Made by a program: the position numbers and the translations under genes. Positions 40,458 through 48,289 of a DNA stretch of 64,000 bases are shown piece after piece (the stretch's first letter is position 1; the number at the start of each line of letters is the position of its first letter). The stretch lies in assembly GCA_040219735.1 (NCBI GenBank), contig JAVJRX010000012.1; one strand, given 5' to 3'. This stretch comes from Coleofasciculus sp040219735 (GTDB lineage: Bacteria; Cyanobacteriota; Cyanobacteriia; Cyanobacteriales; Coleofasciculaceae). The notes beneath the pieces were generated by a model. It had not been told where the DNA came from. It saw nothing but the letters and a program-made list of their open reading frames with translations, and ran no database searches.

Positions 40458-43340
40458 TTATTCTTCCTCCTCAAAGCCACCCAGGTTGTCATCAAACTTT
40501 TGAATGATGTCTAGTAATCGGGTTACGACTCGCTTGAAGATTTTCTTGCGTTCTAATAACTTGGGTTTCTCGTTACAGGCACTCAACACAGTCTCACGCA
40601 AGGGTTCCTTGCCAGAGAATTTATAGTTGGCAATTATCTGATTAACGGCATCCTCATTCAGGTTTTCGTCTGAGCAGAGCTGACGAATGGCTTCAACCCG
40701 TTCTTGGGTCCAGAAATCCTTAAAGACTTGCTCGACTTCTTCTTCTGGCGCGAGTGTCGTCATGCGGTCTTCGATAAATTTCTCTAGCAGATCTCGCTTA
40801 TTGCGGAGTTGAGCTTCTTTACCCAGCAGCTCTAGAATATCGGACTTCTTCTTCTGGTAGTCTTCCTGGCTGGTTTCGGCTTTTTGGACACCCCGTTGCA
40901 GGTCGGCCAGTAGCTTCAGAATGTAGGCCACATTGATTTCGTCTCGTTGGATGAGTTCTAGTTCAAAATCAACTTCCTCTACGAGGGTAGGGTCGCTGTC
41001 GTCATTGTTTCTATTTCGGGTGCGATCGTAGATGTCTAAATACTTACTCTTGTAGTCCTCGAAGGTTTGCGCGTCCATGTTCAAGTCAGAGAACTCAAAC
41101 TCGGTGAATGACTTGCTGACATTGAGCAACCGAATGAGGTTACGGAAGGCTTTGACAAACTCTACTTGGTCGTCTTCGCTAATGAGTTGATTGACATCGT
41201 TGGGGATAGCGGCAATAGTCCGAAGTTCCTGAACGCCTTCATTAAATTGCTCGACGTAGTGCTCATAGGGTTCAATGAAAATCTCTTCTTTGGCGTTTTC
41301 GTCAGAAAAGAGGGCAACGGCATCGTCTGTATTTTCTTTGAGATTACGGAAGCAGACGATATTCCCTTGAGATTTAAGTTCCCCCAGAATGCGGTTGGTG
41401 CGGGAGTAGGCTTGAATCAAGCCGTGGTATTTGAGGTTTTTATCGACGTAGAGGGTGTTGAGCTTTTTGACATCAAAGCCCGTGAGGAACATATTCACCA
41501 CTAGCAGAATGTCGGCTCGTTCCTTGTCTTGAAAGTCTTCCCGATCTCGATCTTTCATTCGCTTGGAGATGTCTTTGTAGTAGGCGTAGAATGCCTGACT
41601 GTCTTTGGCAGACTGATTGGTTTGGTAGAGCTGGTTGTAGTCGGCGATGAACTCATTCAGCTTGTCGCGGCTGTGGCTGCGGGTGCTGGTGCTGATATCA
41701 AAATCTGGATCGCCAATGAGTCCATTCGCGTCGTCATCCTCTTCGTTAGTGCCGGGGGTGAAGATGGTGACGACCCGCAGGTCATGTAAGCCCTGCTGTT
41801 GCTTTTGCTTAAAGGTTTCGTAATAGGCGATCAGCGTGTTGATGTTGCTGGTGCAGAGCATGGCGGAGAACTTTTTGCCGCTGGTTTTACGATTGTGGTG
41901 GGCAATAATCCAATCCACGATTAGGGCAATGCGGTTGGGATTTTCAAAAAAGTCTCGGTCGGCTTTGGGTTCGGCGATCAGGCTGCCGTCTTTGCGTTTG
42001 AGTTTGCCCCAGTACTCAACGGAAAACTTAAGGACGTTTTGATCGGCAATGGCATTAGTAATGACATACCGATGCAGGCATTCGGTAAATAAGGAGGCTG
42101 TGGAGAGTTTGAGTCCATCTTTAACATAGACATTTTTCTCGGCAAAGATGGGAGTCCCAGTAAAGCCGAAGAGTTGGGCATTTTGGAAAAAGCGAACGAT
42201 ATTGCGGTGGGTTTCGCCAAATTGGGAGCGGTGGCACTCGTCAAAAATGAACACAATGGGTTTATCCCGCAGGGGTTCCATGGCGGCTTCATGGCGGTGG
42301 TTGGTGATCGCTCGATTCAGTTTCTGGATAGTAGTGACGATCAGGGTGCTATCGCCTGTGATTTGGTTGACGAGCTGGTGGGTGTTGTCGGTGGTGTCTA
42401 CACAGTCGGGGCTGAAGTAGTTAAATTCTTTGCTGGTTTGGTAGTCGAGGTCGGCACGGTCTACGACAAACAGGACTTTATGGACGGTGGGAAGCTGGGT
42501 GAGGATTTGGGCGGCTTTAAAGCTGGTGAGGGTTTTGCCGGAGCCGGTAGTGTGCCAGATGTAGCCGTTTTTATTAGTGTTTTTGACGCGCTCGATAATG
42601 GCTTCAACGGCGTAGTACTGGTAGGGGCGCAGCACCATCAGCATTTTGTCCGACTCGTGCAAGACGATGTATTTGCAGATCATTTTGGAGACGTGGCATT
42701 TCTCCAGGAATCGATCGGCAAAGTCGTCTAACTGGGTGACTAGGGTATTGTCTGCATTGGCCCAGAAGAAGGTTTGTTTGTAGGATTGTTTGCGGTTGTT
42801 GGCGTAGTAGCGGGTATCAACGCCGTTGGAGATGACGAAAATTTGAATGTAGTTAAATAGGCCCAATTCAGCGCTGTAGGAATGGCGCTGGTAGCGGTTG
42901 ATTTGGTTAAATGCTTCTTTGAGTTCTAGCCCTCGGCGTTTGAGTTCGATTTGGACGAGGGGCAAACCGTTGATCAGCAGGGTAACGTCGTAGCGGTTTT
43001 TGTATTTGCCTTGCTGGGTGACTTGGTTGGTGACTTGGTATTGGTTTTGGCACCAGTGTTCGGTGTTGAGGAATTCGAGGTAAATGGTGCTGCCGTCGTC
43101 GCGGGGCAGTTCCATTTTGTCGCGGAGGCGTTTGGCGCGATCGAAGACGTTGCCTTTGTCGAGGTGGTTGAGGACTCGCTTAAATTCGTCGTCGCTGAGT
43201 TGGATATTATTATGCTTTTCGAGCTGGGTTTTCAGGTTTGCTCGTAAATCTTCGGCGTTGCGGATGGTGATGGGTTCGTAGCCGAGTCCCGTGAGGCGTT
43301 GAATTAGGTCTTGTTCGAGTTCTTGTTCCGATTGAGTCAT
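40458..43340 (-). CDS. hsdR: Type I restriction enzyme R subunit
   Basis: 960 residues, EcoR124-like. The nuclease PD-(D/E)xK site is D118...IELKR (E132, K134). Superfamily 2 helicase motifs follow: HTTGSGKT (263-270), FDECHRSQFG (DEAD-type, 367-370) and FTGTPIF, then YSRTNRILG as motif VI. HsdR translocates and cuts DNA only in complex with HsdM and HsdS. In this locus hsdM is broken and hsdS is reduced to a tail, so the subunit is probably orphaned unless partners are encoded elsewhere. It starts 3 bases after the VapC gene. Confidence 0.93.
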   Translation of the reverse strand: MTQSEQELEQDLIQRLTGLGYEPITIRNAEDLRANLKTQLEKHNNIQLSDDEFKRVLNHLDKGNVFDRAKRLRDKMELPRDDGSTIYLEFLNTEHWCQNQYQVTNQVTQQGKYKNRYDVTLLINGLPLVQIELKRRGLELKEAFNQINRYQRHSYSAELGLFNYIQIFVISNGVDTRYYANNRKQSYKQTFFWANADNTLVTQLDDFADRFLEKCHVSKMICKYIVLHESDKMLMVLRPYQYYAVEAIIERVKNTNKNGYIWHTTGSGKTLTSFKAAQILTQLPTVHKVLFVVDRADLDYQTSKEFNYFSPDCVDTTDNTHQLVNQITGDSTLIVTTIQKLNRAITNHRHEAAMEPLRDKPIVFIFDECHRSQFGETHRNIVRFFQNAQLFGFTGTPIFAEKNVYVKDGLKLSTASLFTECLHRYVITNAIADQNVLKFSVEYWGKLKRKDGSLIAEPKADRDFFENPNRIALIVDWIIAHHNRKTSGKKFSAMLCTSNINTLIAYYETFKQKQQQGLHDLRVVTIFTPGTNEEDDDANGLIGDPDFDISTSTRSHSRDKLNEFIADYNQLYQTNQSAKDSQAFYAYYKDISKRMKDRDREDFQDKERADILLVVNMFLTGFDVKKLNTLYVDKNLKYHGLIQAYSRTNRILGELKSQGNIVCFRNLKENTDDAVALFSDENAKEEIFIEPYEHYVEQFNEGVQELRTIAAIPNDVNQLISEDDQVEFVKAFRNLIRLLNVSKSFTEFEFSDLNMDAQTFEDYKSKYLDIYDRTRNRNNDDSDPTLVEEVDFELELIQRDEINVAYILKLLADLQRGVQKAETSQEDYQKKKSDILELLGKEAQLRNKRDLLEKFIEDRMTTLAPEEEVEQVFKDFWTQERVEAIRQLCSDENLNEDAVNQIIANYKFSGKEPLRETVLSACNEKPKLLERKKIFKRVVTRLLDIIQKFDDNLGGFEEEE

Positions 43341-43343
43341 GGT

Positions 43344-43718
43344 TTAAAGATGATATAGTCTAAGGCTTTCAATAAAGCGAAAGTCTTTGGTATTGAGTGT
43401 ATAGAGTTCTAGGTCATTGACTAGGGCGGTAGCGGCAATTAGGGCATCGGGGATGGCGAGTTTATGACTGAGGGAATATTGCGCCATGAGTTGAATGAAC
43501 TGACTGGAGACTTGCCGATCAATCGGCAGGTTGTGCAGTAGATTTAGGTGTTTTTGGATTCTGAGTAATTCGGCTTTGTTGAGCGCACCGTAGTAGAGTT
43601 CGGCTTGGGCAATCACGCTGATTGCTAGTTGCGCGATGCCGATCTGTCTTAGCTCCTGGATGATCGCGGGATTGCCTTTATAGAATTCTATAAGTACATT
43701 CGTATCACAGAGGATCAT
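43344..43718 (-). CDS. VapC-like PIN toxin
   Basis: 124 residues with a complete PIN layout: MILCDTNVLIEFY (Asp5), ISVIAQAELYYGA (Glu), KLAIPDALIAATAL (Asp) and TLNTKDFRFIESL (Asp). PIN toxins are Mg-dependent ribonucleases. The ATG overlaps the stop of the upstream DUF2281-like gene by 4 bases, the usual antitoxin-toxin arrangement. It looks intact. Confidence 0.9.
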   Translation of the reverse strand: MILCDTNVLIEFYKGNPAIIQELRQIGIAQLAISVIAQAELYYGALNKAELLRIQKHLNLLHNLPIDRQVSSQFIQLMAQYSLSHKLAIPDALIAATALVNDLELYTLNTKDFRFIESLRLYHL

Positions 43719-43951
43719 GACTTGGTTTCTCTCCAGGCTTCGGCGCGGAGGGATTCGGCGGTGATGTCTTTGTTTTCCCAGATTCCTGCTAGCTCGAAGA
43801 ATGCTTCTTCTGCATCGGGTGAGGGAGGCTCTGGGGCTGTGGTGGTTTGGTTAGCTGTGAAGTCGAGGAATTCGATAAACTGAATGACTTGCTTGCGCTG
43901 TTCGGAGGAGAATTGTTGAATTTTTTCGATTGCCATTTCTAGGGTTAACAT
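43715..43951 (-). CDS. DUF2281-like antitoxin
   Basis: 78 residues: LTLEMAIEKIQQFSSEQRKQ then VIQFIEFLDF, a DUF2281-type helical start, followed by a flexible Pro/Thr-rich linker and EEAFFELAGIWENKDITAES at the C-terminus, typical of the toxin-binding tail of VapB-like proteins. Overlaps the vapC start by 4 bases. Together they form an apparently functional module wedged next to hsdR. Confidence 0.82.
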   Translation of the reverse strand: MLTLEMAIEKIQQFSSEQRKQVIQFIEFLDFTANQTTTAPEPPSPDAEEAFFELAGIWENKDITAESLRAEAWRETKS

Positions 43952-44028
43952 GAGTTTCTCCTTGGGTGGTTTTGGTAGTATTTTAACGATTTACACAAAC
44001 ATCTTTTTTAGAGAATAGGGAATAGAGT

Positions 44029-44625
44029 TTAGGGTGATTGAGTTGATTCAGTTTCTGGGGTGAGGTTGAGATTGCGATAGATTTGCTCAATGGGAAAACT
44101 TAGATTGATGCTTTTGAGTTCGATGGTGTCGCCTGCTTGGTAGTTGACGATCAGCCATTCGCCTGTCTGTTTTTTGTGATACAAATCGATTTCCATGCGG
44201 GTGGAACTGACTAATAAATAATCTTGTAGGGCTGGATTATGGCGATACATTCTAAATTTGCTGCCTCGGTCGTAGGCTTCGGTGCTGGGAGAAAGAACTT
44301 CAACGACTAAGCAGGGATAGGTAATGTATTGGGTTGTGGTTTTGTCGCGATCGTCGCAGGTGACGCTGACATCGGGATAGGTGTAGTTATTTGTGCCGAC
44401 CATATTAATTCTCAGGTCTGAGTTACCGACTTCGCAGCTACTGCTTTCAAGATGGTTGGAAAACAGGGTAATCAGTCTAACGGAAATGAGGCTATGGTTT
44501 TTACTACCGCCGCCCATGGCGTATACTTGACCGTCGATCAGCTCGTGTTTTTCGAGTTGCTGTTCTTCCCAAGTGAAGTATTCTTCGGGGGTTAGGGTGG
44601 GGAATTTTTCTGGGGCTGCGATCAT
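44029..44625 (-). CDS. Uma2 family (DUF820) endonuclease-like protein
   Basis: 198 residues, with FPTLTPEEYFTWEEQQLEKH, LIDGQVYAMGGGSKNH, YTYPDVSVTCDDRDK, YPCLVVEVLSPSTEAYDRGS and KFRMYRHNPALQDYLLVS. The core blocks are conserved and the gene looks intact. It lies inside the broken type I restriction locus between two toxin-antitoxin modules, and is the third Uma2 gene of the window. Confidence 0.9.
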   Translation of the reverse strand: MIAAPEKFPTLTPEEYFTWEEQQLEKHELIDGQVYAMGGGSKNHSLISVRLITLFSNHLESSSCEVGNSDLRINMVGTNNYTYPDVSVTCDDRDKTTTQYITYPCLVVEVLSPSTEAYDRGSKFRMYRHNPALQDYLLVSSTRMEIDLYHKKQTGEWLIVNYQAGDTIELKSINLSFPIEQIYRNLNLTPETESTQSP

Positions 44626-44700
44626 GGTTTTGTGACCTCTTCAGTTTGTCGCGGATTGGGGGTAGTTTAGCTCTGGGTTATTTGGTTTGATTTTAACAAG

Positions 44701-45303
44701 CTAAACAAACATTTTTTGGAGTAAGCCTTTTTTGAATTGCTCGGTTAATTCGATTTGTTGGGCAATGGCTTCGATTTTTTGATGGATGGTAGTGAGAAAA
44801 TAAACTACTTTTTCTTGTTCTGTTTGAGATGGGACTTCCACGCTTACAGTTTTTAATTGAGAACTATATAGATGTACAACCGGATTGAGAATAGTTAAGC
44901 TATCTCCAATCAACAAACCGTGTTGCATATCTTCTGAATATAGAACCTTAGCCTGAGACTTTAGAGCAGTCGCAATTATCAGACTATCCCAATAAGAAAA
45001 ATAATACTTTGCTCTTAACAGACAAGCTTTTTTAATCTCAGCAGTTGTCAAGTTGACAATTTCACACTGGGATTCAAATTCTTCAACCAACTCTAAAATG
45101 TCCTGATCAATAATGTTGGTTTTCCTTTTTAGCACAGCACAAGTTTCAGTAATCACTTGGGTGCTAATCACAAGACTACAATCGACATGTTGAGTTAAAT
45201 TAATCGCCATGAGCCTTTTTGACTCATATTGTTGAGGATCTACTTTGGGATCGATGAGAAACCGATAAAGCCAAATATTAGAGTCAATGAATTTTTTATC
45301 CAT
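44701..45303 (-). CDS. PIN toxin fused to the C-terminal tail of HsdS
   Basis: 200 residues from the ATG at 45303, which overlaps the antitoxin end by 8 bases and is preferred to an upstream start at 45339. Residues 1-145 are a PIN domain (KKFIDSNIWLYRFLID, VISTQVITETCAVL, YYFSYWDSLIIATAL, LYSEDMQHG). The last 55 residues (VEVPSQTEQEKVVYFLTTIH then KIEAIAQQIELTEQFKKGLL) are the distal helix and end of a type I specificity subunit. Since hsdM lies upstream and hsdR downstream, the module has replaced most of hsdS and captured its 3' end in frame. Toxin activity may remain; the tail is probably passive. Confidence 0.85.
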   Translation of the reverse strand: MDKKFIDSNIWLYRFLIDPKVDPQQYESKRLMAINLTQHVDCSLVISTQVITETCAVLKRKTNIIDQDILELVEEFESQCEIVNLTTAEIKKACLLRAKYYFSYWDSLIIATALKSQAKVLYSEDMQHGLLIGDSLTILNPVVHLYSSQLKTVSVEVPSQTEQEKVVYFLTTIHQKIEAIAQQIELTEQFKKGLLQKMFV

Positions 45304-45508
45304 TGCCTCGCTCATGAATCTCATCTCTTGACAAATCACGCCAGCCCACTGCTATTAAAGGTTGCTCGGCAAGACGATCCATCAGTCGAGATGACTTAGG
45401 CTTGATAGTTACTTCAACTACATCGTTGCCAACTATACCCATATATTCATCAGGAATAACGATTTTGCCTTGCACCACTTTAGCGGTAAATTGAATCATT
45501 GCATTCAT
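45296..45508 (-). CDS. AbrB/MazE-like antitoxin
   Basis: 70 residues: MIQFTAKVVQGKIVIPDEYM, then GNDVVEVTIKP, a short swapped-hairpin DNA-binding pattern, and a C-terminal tail (RLAEQPLIAVGWRDLSRDEI) that would wrap the PIN toxin. The stop overlaps the toxin ATG by 8 bases. It starts 46 bases after the truncated hsdM. Confidence 0.78.
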   Translation of the reverse strand: MNAMIQFTAKVVQGKIVIPDEYMGIVGNDVVEVTIKPKSSRLMDRLAEQPLIAVGWRDLSRDEIHERGNG

Positions 45509-45554
45509 TAATTAAATCTCCTTTAGGGAATGCCTTTATTATATTTCCCATCCC

Positions 45555-46742
45555 CTAAAACGGTGCCTCAATCCCCAACTCCTCACAAAACCCCCGAATC
45601 AGTCGATCCGTCCCCGCCATCCCCTCATCAATCGCCCGGATCTCCTGCACCACCGCATCCAAATCAATCGGCTCCTCCTCCTCAAACGTATCCACATAGC
45701 GCGGAATATTTAAATTAAAATCATTCTCCGCAATCTCCGCCAGCAGTGCCCGATAACTATATTTGTCCTCCTCCAACCGTTTCCGATAGGTCAATATAAT
45801 CTTATCAACATCCCCATCCCGCAAATAGTTCTGGTTCTTCGCCTTCTCAAAATAGGCACTCGCGTCAATAAACAGCACATCTTCCGGCTGCTCTCGACAC
45901 TTCTTAAACACCAAAACGCACGTCGGAATACTCGTCCCATAAAAAATATTCGCAGGCAACCCAATCACCGCATCCAACCAATTGCGCTCCTTGATCACAT
46001 ACTGACGAATCGCCCCCTCCGCCCCACCGCGAAACAACACCCCATGGGGCAACACCACCGCCATCGCCCCGTTTTCATCCAGGTGATGCAGCATGTGCTG
46101 CACAAAGGCAAAATCCGCCTTTGATGACGGAGCCAGCCGCCCATACTGACTAAAGCGGTCATCGGACTCAAACAGCTTATTCGCACTCCACTTCGCTGAA
46201 AACGGCGGATTCGCCACCACCGCCTCAAACCGCCTCCCCTCATGCTGCGGATGCTCCAGCGTATCCTCTTGCCGCAAATCAAAATTGCGATAATGCACCC
46301 CATGCAAAATCATATTCATTCGCGCCAGGTTATAGGTGGTGCGGTTCATCTCTTGCCCATAAAAATCCCCCACCGACTCCACTTCTCGCGCCACCCGCAG
46401 CAGCAAAGAGCCAGAACCACAGGTGGGGTCATACACCGACTTGAGGCGTTCTTTTCCGGTAGTCACAATTTTCGCCAACACCTTACTTACCTGCTGCGGC
46501 GTGTAAAACTCCCCTGCCTTCTTGCCCGCACCACTGGCAAACTGCCCAATCAGATACTCGTAGGCATCCCCCAGCACATCACTTTCGGTATCCTCTAACC
46601 GAAAATCAATCTTATCCAGATGCACCAAAATCTTAGCGATTAGCGCATTCTTCGCCTTTGGGGTGCGACCTAGCTTCGTGGAAGTTAGATCCAGCTCCTC
46701 AAACAGGCGATCAAAATCCTCCTCGCTTTCCTTACTGAGCAA
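45555..46742 (-). pseudogene. hsdM: hsdM 3' part (methylase domain)
   Basis: 395 codons open from a TTG at 46742. It holds the N6-adenine methylase core: DPTCGSGSLLL (motif I, about 105-115), ANPPFSAKW (motif IV NPPF, 178-181) and the start SEEDFDRLFEELDLTSTKLG. The usual segment before it (about 50-60 residues from LGYFLKPSELF-type sequence onwards) is gone and the frame differs from the 5' part. It lacks a good start, so a functional methyltransferase is unlikely. Confidence 0.8.
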
Positions 46743-46989
46743 TGGACTCCTCTTTGAGAGCCTCTAAATATTCCTGCCCGTCTTCCGAGTCTTCGTCAAT
46801 GTCTAGAAAATCTATTTCATCCTCAGCCAAGATTTCATTGGCGTAAAGGTGCTGACGCTCAGAGAGGTACTTATAGAAAATAAATCCTAGACAATAATCC
46901 CGAAACTCATCGGCATTCATCTTGCCCCGTAGCTGGTCGGCAATATTCCACAACTGAGTTTCGAGCTTTTTCTTCTGATCGTTTGTCAT
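46732..46989 (-). pseudogene. hsdM: hsdM 5' part
   Basis: 85 codons: QLWNIADQLRGKMNADEFRD, then YCLGFIFYKYLSERQHLYAN and DEDSEDGQEYLEALKEESIA, exactly the HsdM N-terminal domain of EcoR124-type systems. It stops after EESIAQ, where an intact HsdM would continue. The overlap with the 3' part in another frame points to an out-of-frame internal deletion rather than a natural split. Confidence 0.82.
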
Positions 46990-47162
46990 TCGATAGCCTA
47001 TATCCAGACAATAGCCGTTATCATCGACAGTCTTTAATCATAACTAAACATTTAGCGAGTCGCTAGTGCAACGTTAAAGCAAAAAATTAGGATCAAGATT
47101 TTCTGGAAGGCATAGCCAATAATGCCTCCCAAAGAGGGCAAACCTAAAATCTAGTCTTGTAT

Positions 47163-47318
47163 CTCTTTTACTATACCAAAAAGCATCCCCGTGAGATGGG
47201 GGTGCTGGAAATTCAAGATTTTTTAACCCATCTTGCCGTTGATCGTCAAGTTGCAGCTTCTACTCAAAATCAAGCCTTGAGTGCTTTGCTATTTTCGCCA
47301 CTCATTGCAGTTAAATGA
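47163..47318 (+). pseudogene. Fragment of an integron-type tyrosine recombinase
   Basis: Reads KKHPREMG then EIQDFLTHLAVDRQVAASTQ NQALSALLF with no break, the signature of the N-terminal SAM-like domain of IntI-type integrases (HPxEMG, FLTHLAV, STQNQALxALLFLY). After LLF it runs into unrelated sequence and stops. The catalytic domain is absent. It lies 65 bases from a tRNA gene. Confidence 0.7.
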
Positions 47319-47383
47319 CATTCAATTTGTCAAGATGACACTAATCTGACAACAATGACAAATAATGTGGCAATCGACAAAAA

Positions 47384-47456
47384 TGGAGAATACCGGATTT
47401 GAACCGGTGACCTCTGCGGTGCGATCGCAGCGCTCTACCAACTGAGCTAATTCCCC
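47384..47456 (-). tRNA. tRNA-Ala (anticodon CGC)
   Basis: 73 bases with a full cloverleaf. The acceptor stem GGGGAAT/ATTCTCC carries the G3-U70 pair that marks alanine tRNAs; the D arm has AGCTCAGTTGGTAGAGC; the anticodon stem CTGCG/CGCAG encloses loop ATCGCAC with anticodon CGC; the T arm is CCGGTTCAAATCCGG. The discriminator is A. CCA is not encoded. The HIP1 octamer GCGATCGC overlaps the anticodon stem-loop. Confidence 0.93.
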
Positions 47457-47497
47457 AGACTACATTTACTTATTTTAACACTTATGGCTCATGGTTA

Positions 47498-48205
47498 CTA
47501 ACCCACAACTTGAGCATAGACTTCCTGCACTCGTTCAAGTTCAAGCTGATGGAGATAATCAACCGTCCAGTCAGCTTGACGCTGAAGCATGTGGAAAGGA
47601 TAGGTATTAGCAACGCCGACGACTTCCATCCCAGCTCGTTTTGCCGCTTCAATGCCAGCCGGTGTATCCTCAATGGCGAGACAATCGGAGGATTTGGCAT
47701 TAAGTTCTGGAAACTGCTGATTGAGGCGTTCCACAGCTAACAGATAGCCATCCGGTTCAGGTTTACTGACCTTAATGTCATCACCTGCCACAATAACCGG
47801 AAAATATTGCAATAGTTTAGCCCGATCCAAGACTAACTCAACTTCCGATCGCAAAGCACCACTCACCACTCCCATGGGTAACTGAGCCACGCGGATTTTG
47901 TAAATTAAATCTTCGACTCCCGGATATATGGGTAATTTAGATAGAGTTTCCAGTTGACGGCGGTAGGCGTCGGCTTTTCGGGAGATCAAACGGGTTAAGT
48001 AGTCATCATCAACCATCCGACCTCGCTTTTCCAATAATACTTTTAGACAGGCGCGATCGCTACGCCCCAAACAATCCTCCCAGTAATCCGCCGCCGAGGA
48101 ACGCAGATTTTCGCCCAGCATAATTTCTTCGATGAGTTGCTGGTGAATCGACTCATCGTTAATAATCACGCCGTTGAAATCAAACAGAACTGCCTTTAAA
48201 CTCAT
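47498..48205 (-). CDS. HAD-superfamily phosphatase/phosphomutase
   Basis: About 235 residues from the ATG at 48205 (MSLKAVLFDFNGVIINDE); the open frame extends 23 codons upstream but those lack homology. Motif I is DFNGV, with Asn for the usual second Asp, giving D-x-N rather than D-x-D. Motif II is GVVSGA, motif III KPEPDGYLL and motif IV AIEDTPAGIEAAKRAG. The DxN variant is known in some beta-phosphoglucomutase-like HAD proteins. Substrate unknown. Confidence 0.85.
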   Translation of the reverse strand: MSLKAVLFDFNGVIINDESIHQQLIEEIMLGENLRSSAADYWEDCLGRSDRACLKVLLEKRGRMVDDDYLTRLISRKADAYRRQLETLSKLPIYPGVEDLIYKIRVAQLPMGVVSGALRSEVELVLDRAKLLQYFPVIVAGDDIKVSKPEPDGYLLAVERLNQQFPELNAKSSDCLAIEDTPAGIEAAKRAGMEVVGVANTYPFHMLQRQADWTVDYLHQLELERVQEVYAQVVG

Positions 48206-48289
48206 AAGCTGTTCAGTATTTAGATTAGGATACTTAAATTCCGCAAAGGGAATGGGGAACAGGTAATAACCCATTTAAACGCACATTAG

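Noticed and set aside
42174..42731. 185-codon plus-strand ORF antisense to hsdR
   Set aside because: Val/Gly/Asp-rich shadow of a well-supported restriction gene.
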